Source of the DNA: WRAU01 sp964277385
GTDB lineage: Bacteria; Pseudomonadota; Alphaproteobacteria; WRAU01; Hepatincolaceae
Direction: 5' to 3'
DNA: 64,000 nucleotides
Assembly (NCBI GenBank): GCA_964277385.1
Contig: OZ195520.1
Coordinates: 1,240,001-1,304,000 of the forward strand
In this document: piece after piece, positions 56,243 to 64,000 of the stretch
Layout of the letters: every line of letters begins with the position of its first letter
Numbering within the stretch: the stretch's first letter is position 1
Translations under genes and position numbers: made by a program
Notes under the pieces: model-generated
The model's database searches: none
The model's input: the letters and a program-made list of their open reading frames with translations, nothing else
Told to the model about the DNA's origin: nothing

Positions 56243-56848
56243 TTAAGGAAATAGTTTTTTTTCTATCCACTTATTATTGTTGATTTTTTTATAAACCTTT
56301 CTAATATGTAATCTTGAAGGTTTTTCTATCCAAAATTCCATTCTAGAGGGAGAAATATTTAATCCTTTCCAATAAAAAGGACGAGGAACATCTTTTTTAT
56401 ATTTCATAGAATAAAGTGCTACATTATTAAGTAATTCTAATGCTCCCGATATTTCTTTTGATTGAGAAGAAGCCCAAGCTCCTATTTTGCTTAAATAAGG
56501 TCTTGAATTAAAATACTCATCTGATATTTCATCTGAAATTTCATTGCAAACACCTTCAATCCGAATTTGTCTTTTTAAAATAGACCAATAAAATAACATA
56601 GACACGTTAGGGTTTTGAGAAACTTCAAACCCTTTTCTACTTTCTATATTTGTATAAAAAACAAAACCTTCTTTTGAAAATGACTTTAACAAAACCATTC
56701 TACTAGAAGGTTTATTGTCAATAGATGTTGATAAAGAAAATGCGTTATAATTCTCTAACCCACTTTGCTGGTATTTTTTTTTGGCATCATCCAACCATAA
56801 AGAAAATTTTTTAAAAACAAATTTATCGTCTTTAAATTTATCTAACAT
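56243..56848 (-). CDS. pdxH: pyridoxine/pyridoxamine 5'-phosphate oxidase
   Basis: FMN enzyme making pyridoxal-5'-phosphate. 201 residues. Seen: PSSRMVLLKSFSKEGFVFYTN (FMN and substrate contacts), SRKGFEVSQNP, WASSQSKEI, and the end RPFYWKGLNISPSRMEFWIEKPSRLH. Its start overlaps the stop of the upstream acidic unknown gene by one base. Confidence 0.95.
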   Translation of the reverse strand: MLDKFKDDKFVFKKFSLWLDDAKKKYQQSGLENYNAFSLSTSIDNKPSSRMVLLKSFSKEGFVFYTNIESRKGFEVSQNPNVSMLFYWSILKRQIRIEGVCNEISDEISDEYFNSRPYLSKIGAWASSQSKEISGALELLNNVALYSMKYKKDVPRPFYWKGLNISPSRMEFWIEKPSRLHIRKVYKKINNNKWIEKKLFP

Positions 56849-57648
56849 TAAATTTTATGTTCACCACTATTTATAATTAAATTCTGAATAATATCATCTA
56901 AAGCTGTATCCGTATCTGATATTACATCTTTTAATACTACATTATACTGATGATTTTCTACATAAATATTTACATTTAAATCTTCTTGATCTTTAGATAC
57001 TTTATAGTTAAAACCTTCGCCAAATTCTTCAATAAAATCTTCTAAAGAAACTTTATCATGAGAAATATCATAACCGTGTATTTCTAAAAAATCTTGTCCT
57101 TCAGAAAAACTATCTTTTAAGATCTTATAAACATCACCTTCTTCTTCAAGATTGATTTCATAAGGAATTTTTTCTTCAACTGAAGATTCTAAAAAATCTG
57201 CACCTTGGTTTTCTTTATAATCAAAAGATAAAATTTTCTCTAAATTTAATTCTTCTTTTACATGAGATGTAAATATATCGTTAACAACATCTGATGAAAC
57301 ATAATCATCTTCTTGTATTACATCTTCGTACATATTTAAAACATATTCTTTTAAAGAAACTGATTCACCATCTTTGGTTACATACTCAACTTCTATAAAT
57401 CTTTCATCTTCTTTATTAATGCTTTTAAGAGATAGATTATCCAAAATTTTATTTATACTAAGACTACTAGATGTTGTTGGAATCAATAGTTCTTTATGTT
57501 CAAAATTCCAAGTATAATTCACATCCTTGAGGTTTAGATCTAAAACATCACCATTTTGATAACCATCTTTAATAGATATTTTTATAAAATCTTTATCTTC
57601 ATCTAGGATATTTAAAACTTTATCCTTGTTATCTTTTTTTTCTTGCAT
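56848..57648 (-). CDS. acidic protein of unknown function upstream of pdxH
   Basis: 266 residues, visibly rich in Asp and Glu (runs such as EEEGD and EEFGEG), no signal peptide, no membrane segment. It starts MQEKKDNKDK and includes repeated beta-hairpin-like blocks (DFIKISIKDGYQNGD; GESVSLKEYVLNMYED; HDKVSLEDFIEEFGEG). I cannot name a family. Its stop overlaps the pdxH start by one base, so they are translationally coupled. Confidence 0.6.
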   Translation of the reverse strand: MQEKKDNKDKVLNILDEDKDFIKISIKDGYQNGDVLDLNLKDVNYTWNFEHKELLIPTTSSSLSINKILDNLSLKSINKEDERFIEVEYVTKDGESVSLKEYVLNMYEDVIQEDDYVSSDVVNDIFTSHVKEELNLEKILSFDYKENQGADFLESSVEEKIPYEINLEEEGDVYKILKDSFSEGQDFLEIHGYDISHDKVSLEDFIEEFGEGFNYKVSKDQEDLNVNIYVENHQYNVVLKDVISDTDTALDDIIQNLIINSGEHKI

Positions 57649-57799
57649 TAATGCAAATCCTTTATTAATCTATAATTTGTATGTATATTAAATAATGTTC
57701 TGATTAAATATTAATTTAATATTAAGAAATGTAAATAATTAGACAACAAATAGAATATAAAATTGCTTATTGTTTACAAATATTTGGAGTTAATAATAA

Positions 57800-58582
57800 A
57801 TGACAAAACTTATGAAAAATAAAAAAGGTCTTATAATGGGTGTTTTAAACGAATACTCGATAGCTTGGGCGATAGCAAAAAAATTAAATGAGCAAGGAGC
57901 TGAAATTGCTTTTACTTATGCGAATGATAAAGTAGAAAAAAGACTTCGTCCATTAGCTCAATCATTAAATTCTGATATGTTTTTTGAATGTGATGTAAAA
58001 AAAACTGAGACAATTAAAAACACTTTTGATCAAATTCAAAAAAAATGGGGAAAAATTGATTTTTTAGTTCATGCAATTGCTTTTTCTGATAAGTCGGAAT
58101 TGAATGGTAAATTTTTAGATACAACTTTATCTAACTTCTTAAACACAATGCATATTTCTTGTTATTCTTTAGTAGAAACAACCAAGCACGCTGTACCTTT
58201 AATGAATGATGGTGGAAGCATTATTACTCTTACATATTATGGAGCAGAAAAAGTTTTACCTAATTATAATGTAATGGGTATTGCTAAGGCAGCATTAGAA
58301 TCTTCTGTAAAATATTTAGCTGAAGATTTAGGATCATCAAATATTCGTGTTAATGCTATTTCAGCAGGACCTATTAAAACTCTTGCGGCTAGTGGAATTG
58401 GTGATTTTTCTGCTATATTAAATTGGAATGCTGAAAATTCTCCTCTTAGAAGATCCGTTTCTCAAGAAGAAGTTGCTGGATCTTCCTTATATCTACTAAG
58501 TAATTTATCTAGTGGTGTAACTGGCGAAGTTCATTATGTTGATGCGGGGTATAACATCATAGGAATGAAGGCTACTCATTAA
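57800..58582 (+). CDS. fabI: enoyl-ACP reductase (NADH), FabI
   Basis: Last reduction of each fatty-acid elongation cycle. 260 residues. The Rossmann start KKGLIMGVLNEYSIAWAIAK fits FabI (GxxxxxSIAxAIA), and the catalytic Tyr/Lys set is in TYYGAEKVLPNYNVMGIAKA. GGAG precedes the ATG. A single gene. Confidence 0.95.
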   Translation: MTKLMKNKKGLIMGVLNEYSIAWAIAKKLNEQGAEIAFTYANDKVEKRLRPLAQSLNSDMFFECDVKKTETIKNTFDQIQKKWGKIDFLVHAIAFSDKSELNGKFLDTTLSNFLNTMHISCYSLVETTKHAVPLMNDGGSIITLTYYGAEKVLPNYNVMGIAKAALESSVKYLAEDLGSSNIRVNAISAGPIKTLAASGIGDFSAILNWNAENSPLRRSVSQEEVAGSSLYLLSNLSSGVTGEVHYVDAGYNIIGMKATH

Positions 58583-59104
58583 ATTAAAATTTTTTTTATT
58601 TTCATATCTAATTTCATAAAAATATGGCATATGCTATAATTTTTTTGTCTATATTGAAGGAAACTTTTATCTATAAAGGTATTAATATTAATCTAATTTC
58701 ATAAATAACTTTTTTAAATTATTTTTATACCTCGGATACACCTAGCAATTTTTGATGGTTGAAATAATAATTCTGTATAAAGAAAATTATAATTGTCTTG
58801 TATTATAAAAATACCGTTTATTATCTTGCGTTTAAGATACTACATCACAAAAGAAGTTAAGGTTATTTTGTGTATATAATTACCTCAACTAATGTAGTTA
58901 TTGAAAAAACTGATAAAATTAATAATATATTACCTATATTTTATTTATAATTTATAAAAATAATCTAATTATTTATTAGTTAGAAATTTATAATACTTAA
59001 TCCATCTATTATAAAATTACACTTTGTTAAAGATGTTTTATATACTTACTTTATTCTTAATTTGATATAATAGTTTGTTTTTTTGATACCTTAAAATATA
59101 GTGA
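58583..59104. other. spacer between fabI and lpxL
   Basis: 522 bp between convergent genes. A minus-strand frame at 58872-58714 contains one early stop and then KRKIINGIFIIQDNYNFLY and LLFQPSKIARCIRGIKII, which could be a short gene remnant, but I recognise no family. No RNA gene or repeat seen. Confidence 0.35.
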
Positions 59105-60013
59105 TTACCATCTCTTATGTAACCAAAGCCATTGTGATGGATTTTCTTTTATCCATTCTTCTATTTTTTTATTCATTAAAAGAGCTAGATTTTTTATATC
59201 GTCTTTTTTATTTCTTGTTCTTTTTATATCTATTGGTTTTTCTAGTATTAAATCAAACTGACAATTTTTTTTTCTTACAATGTGAACAGGAATTAATGGT
59301 ATATTGTACTTAAATGCTAACAATGGTAGAAATGTTGAAGTAAAAGCTGGACGACCAAAAAAATCTACTTTTATACCCTCTCTTATTTTTTGATCTACCA
59401 ACATGTTTATAAATACATTTTCATATTTTATTTTATTATTCAAATAAATAATAGTTTCTCTATTTAATGAAATTAATTCTATAACATTTGGAACATTTCT
59501 AAGATTAAATATTAATTTTTCTAAAAAATAGTTATTTGGTTTTTTATAAATTGCAAAACCTTTATTTGGTAAATTAAGAAATTTAGATGCAAATAATTCC
59601 CAATTACCAATATGTGCACTAAATACTAAGCATTTATTGTCTTCCATATATTTTAGGATATTATTTTCATCTATTAGGTTTACTCTTTTAATCAGAGCTT
59701 TACCTTTTGGTATTTCAAAAATTGTTGCAAGAAAGACACCACAAGATTCTATAAAAATATCTTCAACTTCCTTGGTTGTTTTTTTTGGAAAAGCCTTTTG
59801 AATATTTTCTAAAACTACATGTTTGCGTTTTGATATGAATAACGGTATGAATCTTTTTCCTAAAAAATATCCACTATTAGATGCCCACACAATAGGAACA
59901 AGTTTAAATAACATATATAAAATATAACCAAACAAGGCTTCTATAAAATATTTTGTACTTTTTATTATTAATTGAATATATTTATTCTTTTTTTTATTTT
60001 GTTTCATAAGCAT
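59105..60013 (-). CDS. lpxL: lipid A lauroyl/myristoyl acyltransferase (LpxL/HtrB family)
   Basis: Adds a secondary acyl chain to Kdo2-lipid IVA. 302 residues: N-terminal membrane anchor (residues about 20-45), the HX4E motif SAHIGNWELFA, and a late PSQWLWLHKRW that is the signature ending. Which acyl chain or position is used cannot be told. It overlaps the end of lpxK by 20 bp. Confidence 0.9.
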   Translation of the reverse strand: MLMKQNKKKNKYIQLIIKSTKYFIEALFGYILYMLFKLVPIVWASNSGYFLGKRFIPLFISKRKHVVLENIQKAFPKKTTKEVEDIFIESCGVFLATIFEIPKGKALIKRVNLIDENNILKYMEDNKCLVFSAHIGNWELFASKFLNLPNKGFAIYKKPNNYFLEKLIFNLRNVPNVIELISLNRETIIYLNNKIKYENVFINMLVDQKIREGIKVDFFGRPAFTSTFLPLLAFKYNIPLIPVHIVRKKNCQFDLILEKPIDIKRTRNKKDDIKNLALLMNKKIEEWIKENPSQWLWLHKRW

Positions 60014-60977
60014 TTACTATTTTGTTTAACAAAAATTGAGAATTATTTAGTACCAAGCTAATATTGAATGATAATACTTTTGATTTATATTGAAAAGGAA
60101 TTTTTATATAATCTTTTTCAGTGGTAACAAGTATCAAATTATTATTGTTTGCTTTTTTAATAAGATATTTAATATCTTTTTTTGAATAAAAATGATGATC
60201 TTTATAATAGATAAATTTCTCTACCTTTGCCCCATAACTTTCTAAAGTTTTTTTAAATTTTTCTGGAATACCAATACCACAAAAAGCTAAAACTTTATCT
60301 CCTTTGATATTGATATCTTCTTGTGCTTGATATTTTCCTTGAAATATATTTAGAGAATATTTTTCCGCTAAAAAAATCACTTCTTGATTATTTTTTTCTA
60401 AAATAATAACAGCATTAGCTTTTTTAAAACCACTTTTTATACTTTCTCTTAAAGGTCCTGCTGGGAAAATTAACTTGTTCCCAAATCCATAATCACCATT
60501 AACAATTAGCAAATTAAAATCTTTTTTAAAAGTTGGATTTTGAAAACCATCATCAGTAATTACCATTTGAAAATCTTCTTTTTCTAGTATATTCAAGCCA
60601 TCTTTAATATTTTTACTTACCAAAGTTGGTAAATAGTTTGCTAAAAGCAGTGGTTCATCGCCCACCAAAGATGGTGTATGATTTTTATTAACCCAAGTTG
60701 GATTTCTAAAAGATCCACCATATCCCTTAGATAAAAAAGCTACTTTCAAACCTAATTGATTTAAGGATTTTCCTAAAAATATAGCTGTTGGAGTTTTCCC
60801 AGAACCTCCTAAATTTATATTTCCTAAACATATTACAAATAAGTTACTTCTATAAGAAGATTTTAGTTTTCTAATTTTACTACCTAAAAACCATAATAAA
60901 CTTAATGGTAATAATAAATAATTAATTAAAGATTTTTTACGCCATAATTTATGAATATCTAGATTTTTAAATAACAA
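59994..60977 (-). CDS. lpxK: tetraacyldisaccharide 4'-kinase
   Basis: Phosphorylates lipid A disaccharide at the 4' position. 327 residues, with a membrane-associated N-terminus (YLLLPLSLLWFLGSKIRK), Walker A GNINLGGSGKTP (about residues 52-63), VGDEPLLLA, and VITDDGFQN (the LpxK-typical catalytic Asp region). Overlaps waaA by 19 bp and lpxL by 20 bp, so it is part of the lipid A run. Confidence 0.95.
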   Translation of the reverse strand: MLFKNLDIHKLWRKKSLINYLLLPLSLLWFLGSKIRKLKSSYRSNLFVICLGNINLGGSGKTPTAIFLGKSLNQLGLKVAFLSKGYGGSFRNPTWVNKNHTPSLVGDEPLLLANYLPTLVSKNIKDGLNILEKEDFQMVITDDGFQNPTFKKDFNLLIVNGDYGFGNKLIFPAGPLRESIKSGFKKANAVIILEKNNQEVIFLAEKYSLNIFQGKYQAQEDINIKGDKVLAFCGIGIPEKFKKTLESYGAKVEKFIYYKDHHFYSKKDIKYLIKKANNNNLILVTTEKDYIKIPFQYKSKVLSFNISLVLNNSQFLLNKIVNAYETK

Positions 60978-62245
60978 TCTATTTCTCTTTCTAAATTTTT
61001 TATAATATAAGAGCCTTCTTTTTGTACAAATAAAGTATTATTTTTAAGCTCCTCTAACGCTGTTTTGTTTTTAAGCAAATATAGTATTTTATCTGATAAT
61101 TGTTTTTCATTTAAAACTTCTAATCCAGCATTATTTTTCAAAGTATCTTGCACTATATCTTTAAAATTCCCCATGTTTTTACCAAAAATAACAGGACAAC
61201 CAACACTTAACGGCTCTAATAAATTGTGTCCTCCTAGCATATATAAAGATTTACCTATAAAAGTAATATCTGATATATAACAAAGAAAATTTGTTTTCCC
61301 CATAGAATCAATCAAAATAACATCTTCTAAAGCTGACAAATTTTGAACTTCTGAATACAAGGTTATTTTAATATTGTTCTTTTTAAAAAAATATTCCATA
61401 TATTTTATTTTATTGATATGTCTTGGAATTACAATTATTTTTGTTTTAATATTTTGTTGTTTAATATTTTTATAAAGATTCAGTACAATATCTTCTTCTC
61501 CTTGATGGATACTAAGCATGCTAATAATATTATAATTATTAAAATATGACTTTATTTTTTTAGATTCTTTCTCAAATGAAGTTAAAATTTCCTCTTTAGA
61601 TAAAATATTACTATATTTTAAATTGCCTATAAATTTATTATCTTTCTTATTAAGAAAATCTATTTTTTGCTTATTAAAAGTAGACATAGGATAAATTGCA
61701 TCAAAGTATTTTAATATATTAGAAATAATAATTTTAACCTTTTTCCATCTTTTAAAAGAAATATCTGAAATTCTAGCATTTAATAAAATTAATGGGATTT
61801 TTTGCTTATTAATTTTACTTAAAAATATGAGAAAAAAATCTTGCTCTAGCCAAAACACAGCAGAAGGATTGTATTTTTTTATAAATTTATTAACTAAAAA
61901 ATTGCAATCATAAGGGAGATAATGATGTTCAACCTGATTATGGTTAAATACAGATTCAACAATATGTTTAGAAGTTTCTGTATGCGAAGTTATTAATATT
62001 TGAATCTTATTACCATATTTTTTTAATAATAAAAATACCAAAGATTTAGCAGAAAGAACTTCTCCTACGCTTGCTCCGTGTATCCAAATATACTTTTTAT
62101 CTTGTTTTATTCTTTTTGATAACAATAACCTATCTTGAATCTTTTCCCTATTAGATTTAATTAATAGTCTAAATATGGCGGTCATTGCTATTATATAAAA
62201 AATAAAATTGTATAAAATTAACAAAAATTTATATATTATTATCAT
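60959..62245 (-). CDS. waaA: Kdo transferase WaaA (KdtA)
   Basis: Transfers one or more Kdo residues to lipid IVA. 428 residues with an N-terminal membrane anchor (about 5-28) and the GT30 start YIWIHGASVGEVLSAKSLV; the catalytic Glu is in GASVGE. GT-B C-terminal motif GGHNLLEPLSVGCPVIFG is present. The number of Kdo units added is not predictable. It overlaps neighbours on both sides. Confidence 0.94.
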   Translation of the reverse strand: MIIIYKFLLILYNFIFYIIAMTAIFRLLIKSNREKIQDRLLLSKRIKQDKKYIWIHGASVGEVLSAKSLVFLLLKKYGNKIQILITSHTETSKHIVESVFNHNQVEHHYLPYDCNFLVNKFIKKYNPSAVFWLEQDFFLIFLSKINKQKIPLILLNARISDISFKRWKKVKIIISNILKYFDAIYPMSTFNKQKIDFLNKKDNKFIGNLKYSNILSKEEILTSFEKESKKIKSYFNNYNIISMLSIHQGEEDIVLNLYKNIKQQNIKTKIIVIPRHINKIKYMEYFFKKNNIKITLYSEVQNLSALEDVILIDSMGKTNFLCYISDITFIGKSLYMLGGHNLLEPLSVGCPVIFGKNMGNFKDIVQDTLKNNAGLEVLNEKQLSDKILYLLKNKTALEELKNNTLFVQKEGSYIIKNLEREIDCYLKI

Positions 62246-63020
62246 GTGTGGATTTGTTTCTAGTTTTTACTAAAACACCTTTTCTTCCTTTTTCAGCTCT
62301 TTCAATAAAAGGTTGCTTATATTTTTTATCTAATTCCCAAGTTTTATTATTTAAGTAGTTTTCTATAAATAATCTGTATTCTTCTGAATCTTTATTGTTA
62401 CCATTTTCATCAAAATAATTCATAACATCACTTACATACACTGTTATTTTAGAAAAAGGAAGAGGTAAAAAAAAACGATCCCATGATTTTAAAACAATCG
62501 CTTTTGAAGAAGAAAATGATAACAATAAAATTGGAGTTTTAGTAATTTGCGATAAAACTACAATACCTTCTGAACATTGCATTCGAGGACCTACAGATCC
62601 ATCTGGAGCTATTGCGATTGTGGTTGGTTTTTCATTTTTTAATACTCTTAGCACCTCTCTAACACCAGCAAAACCACCTTTATTACCAGAACCTTCTACT
62701 TTACCAACACCAAAATATTTACAAATTAACTTCATAAGGTAAGCACTTCTACTATGAGAAATTAATACCTTAGCAGCAGCAAAACGTTTTCTTAATATAA
62801 GTGGTGCTAAAAGCCTACCATGCCAAAATCCCATAATAAAATTTTGCTTTTTAAAAAGACTTTTATCTGCTTCTATTTCATAAGTTATTTTACTGGTTAA
62901 TAATACAAACTTAATATAAAAGAATCCTATAAACGATAATAAAAAAGTATAAATATAAAAAAATATAACATTATCTAAAAATATCTTTTTATACGATTTT
63001 TTAAAATTAAAATTTTTCAT
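62229..63020 (-). CDS. DUF374-family lysophospholipid acyltransferase-like protein
   Basis: About 263 residues from an ATG at 63020, which is preferred to one at 63059 that would overlap msbA. An N-terminal membrane segment is followed by the DUF374 core: FWHGRLLAPLIL, ISHSRSAYLMKLICKYFGVGKVEGSGNKGG, and AIAPDGSVGPRMQCSEGIV. The family is common beside waaA/lpxK in alphaproteobacteria and may acylate lipid A or phospholipids. Exact substrate not known. Confidence 0.85.
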   Translation of the reverse strand: MKNFNFKKSYKKIFLDNVIFFYIYTFLLSFIGFFYIKFVLLTSKITYEIEADKSLFKKQNFIMGFWHGRLLAPLILRKRFAAAKVLISHSRSAYLMKLICKYFGVGKVEGSGNKGGFAGVREVLRVLKNEKPTTIAIAPDGSVGPRMQCSEGIVVLSQITKTPILLLSFSSSKAIVLKSWDRFFLPLPFSKITVYVSDVMNYFDENGNNKDSEEYRLFIENYLNNKTWELDKKYKQPFIERAEKGRKGVLVKTRNKSTHDNNI

Positions 63021-63024
63021 TATT

Positions 63025-64000
63025 TTATGCTTCTTCTTGTTGTCTAAACTGTAAATCATAAAGATACTTATAGAAGCTACCCTCGTTTTGAACTAATTCA
63101 GTATGAGTCCCCTTTTCTACAATTTTGCCTTCATCGACCACAAAAATTTGATCACAATTTATAATTGTTGAAAGTCTATGAGCAATAATAATTGTAGTTC
63201 TATCTTTCATTAGCAAATCAAGAGCTTTTTGTATTGCTTGTTCTGATTCTGTATCTAAAGCCGATGTAGCTTCATCTAACAATAATATTGGTGCATCTTT
63301 TAGCAAAGCTCTTGCAATTGAAATCCTTTGCCTTTGACCACCTGATAGTCTTGCTCCTCTTGGTCCTATTAATGTATTAAATCCATCTGGTAATTTACTA
63401 ATGAAATCAAAGCAATATGCATTTTTTGATGCTTGCATAATTTCTTCTTCTGTTGCTTCTTCTTTAGAATAAGAAATGTTGTTTATTATGGTATCATCAA
63501 ATAAAATAACTTCCTGAGAAACAAGAGAAATATTCTCTCTTAAAGATTTTAAAGTAACTTCCTTAATATCTTGAGAATCTATTAAAATTTTACCTCTATC
63601 AGGATCATAAAATCTCTCAATAAGATTAATAATAGTACTTTTACCACCACCTGACCTTCCGACTAAAGCTATTTTCTGACCTTCATTAATTTTAAAATTC
63701 ATATTATCAATAGCTTTTATTATTTTTTTATCTTTAGGAATAATTTTTGTATTCTCTCCTGTTGGAATAACTTTTTCTGCAAAATCATTATAAGAAAAAG
63801 TAACATCTTTAAATTCTATTTCAGCTTTTGTAACTTGAAGCTCTTTTGCACTTTCAGATTCCTTAATATCTATAGTAGAATCTAAAATGCTGTAATATCT
63901 TTTTACAGATAAAGCGCCTATTTGGATTTTCACTGTAAATTCTGATAATCTTTTAAGTGGTTGATATGAGATCAATAAAGCTGCAACAAAAGAAAAGAAA
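63025..64000 (-). CDS. lipid A flippase MsbA-type ABC exporter (N-terminus outside window)
   Basis: The visible part begins inside the last membrane helix (FFSFVAALLISYQPLKRLS), so the start lies beyond 64000. It then has the full ATPase domain: Walker A GRSGGGKST, Q-loop SQEVILF, signature LSGGQRQRISIARALL, Walker B LLLDEATSALD, and the H-loop IIIAHRLST. The fused TMD-NBD layout and its position upstream of DUF374-waaA-lpxK-lpxL make MsbA (lipid A flipping) the best guess. Confidence 0.88.
   Translation of the reverse strand, partial: FFSFVAALLISYQPLKRLSEFTVKIQIGALSVKRYYSILDSTIDIKESESAKELQVTKAEIEFKDVTFSYNDFAEKVIPTGENTKIIPKDKKIIKAIDNMNFKINEGQKIALVGRSGGGKSTIINLIERFYDPDRGKILIDSQDIKEVTLKSLRENISLVSQEVILFDDTIINNISYSKEEATEEEIMQASKNAYCFDFISKLPDGFNTLIGPRGARLSGGQRQRISIARALLKDAPILLLDEATSALDTESEQAIQKALDLLMKDRTTIIIAHRLSTIINCDQIFVVDEGKIVEKGTHTELVQNEGSFYKYLYDLQFRQQEEA

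Noticed and set aside
1..64000. tRNA, rRNA, tmRNA, 4.5S and RNase P RNA genes
   Set aside because: I looked through the spacers for their hallmark strings and cloverleaf-like arms and found none. A covariance-model scan would be more sensitive.
1..64000. CRISPR arrays, toxin-antitoxin pairs, prophage or integrated elements
   Set aside because: No regular spaced repeats, paired small coding genes or phage structural genes were seen.

Overview
The window is an AT-rich stretch (by eye about 70% A+T) of a bacterial chromosome, almost certainly from an alphaproteobacterium with a reduced, host-associated lifestyle. Support for this: a CcrM-type GANTC methyltransferase with a C-terminal RAMA domain, a short DnaA-like HdaA regulator beside a DUF2066 protein, the alphaproteobacterial pepA/holC and lptG-lptD-surA-pdxA-rsmA arrangement, visible gene decay, and long A+T-rich gene-poor spacers. 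A complete-looking lipid A/Kdo branch shows a Gram-negative LPS outer membrane. Secreted GH18 proteins hint at a chitin-bearing host such as an arthropod. An AT-rich symbiont near Holosporales or Hepatincolaceae is possible, but this is inference only.

Layout. 1-5.5 kb: a cut-off DEAD-box helicase, a secreted DUF62-like protein, rlmN, a decayed kbl and an intact SDR-type threonine dehydrogenase (tdh). 5.6-9.05 kb: a minus-strand run of a small membrane protein, GT4, GT2 and ccrM. 9.1-14.6 kb: rnd, hdaA, DUF2066, holC, pepA. 14.7-23.9 kb: one long plus-strand operon cysQ-like, tsaC/sua5, FAD dehydrogenase, lptG, lptD, surA, pdxA, rsmA, linking outer-membrane assembly with vitamin B6 and ribosome maturation. 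24.2-27.7 kb: a class Ib ribonucleotide reductase operon (nrdE-nrdF-nrdI) with a G10 homopolymer inside nrdE. 28-37.3 kb: rnhB, dGTPase, CDF metal exporter, lepA, pgm, and groES-groEL with a promoter, an inverted repeat and a terminator. 37.4-46.7 kb: uvrD/pcrA, a GT2, prmA, glmU, folD, DUF167, yggT, gmk and a lipoprotein. 47.2-53.3 kb: an orphan NarI-like membrane protein, a three-gene chitinase cluster whose second GH18 protein has lost its catalytic acids, mtnN, pfkA and rpsU. 53.5-64 kb: an MFS transporter, ctpA, pdxH, an acidic unknown, fabI, and a tightly overlapping lipid A cluster msbA-DUF374-waaA-lpxK-lpxL.

I saw no rRNA, tRNA, CRISPR array, intact insertion sequence or prophage. The genes are mostly housekeeping. 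The less ordinary material is the DUF62-like protein with an altered active site, the GH18 pair with a thioredoxin-fold-like small protein between them, the broken threonine-to-glycine route, the orphan NarI-like protein, the G10 tract in nrdE and several gene remnants in the large spacers.
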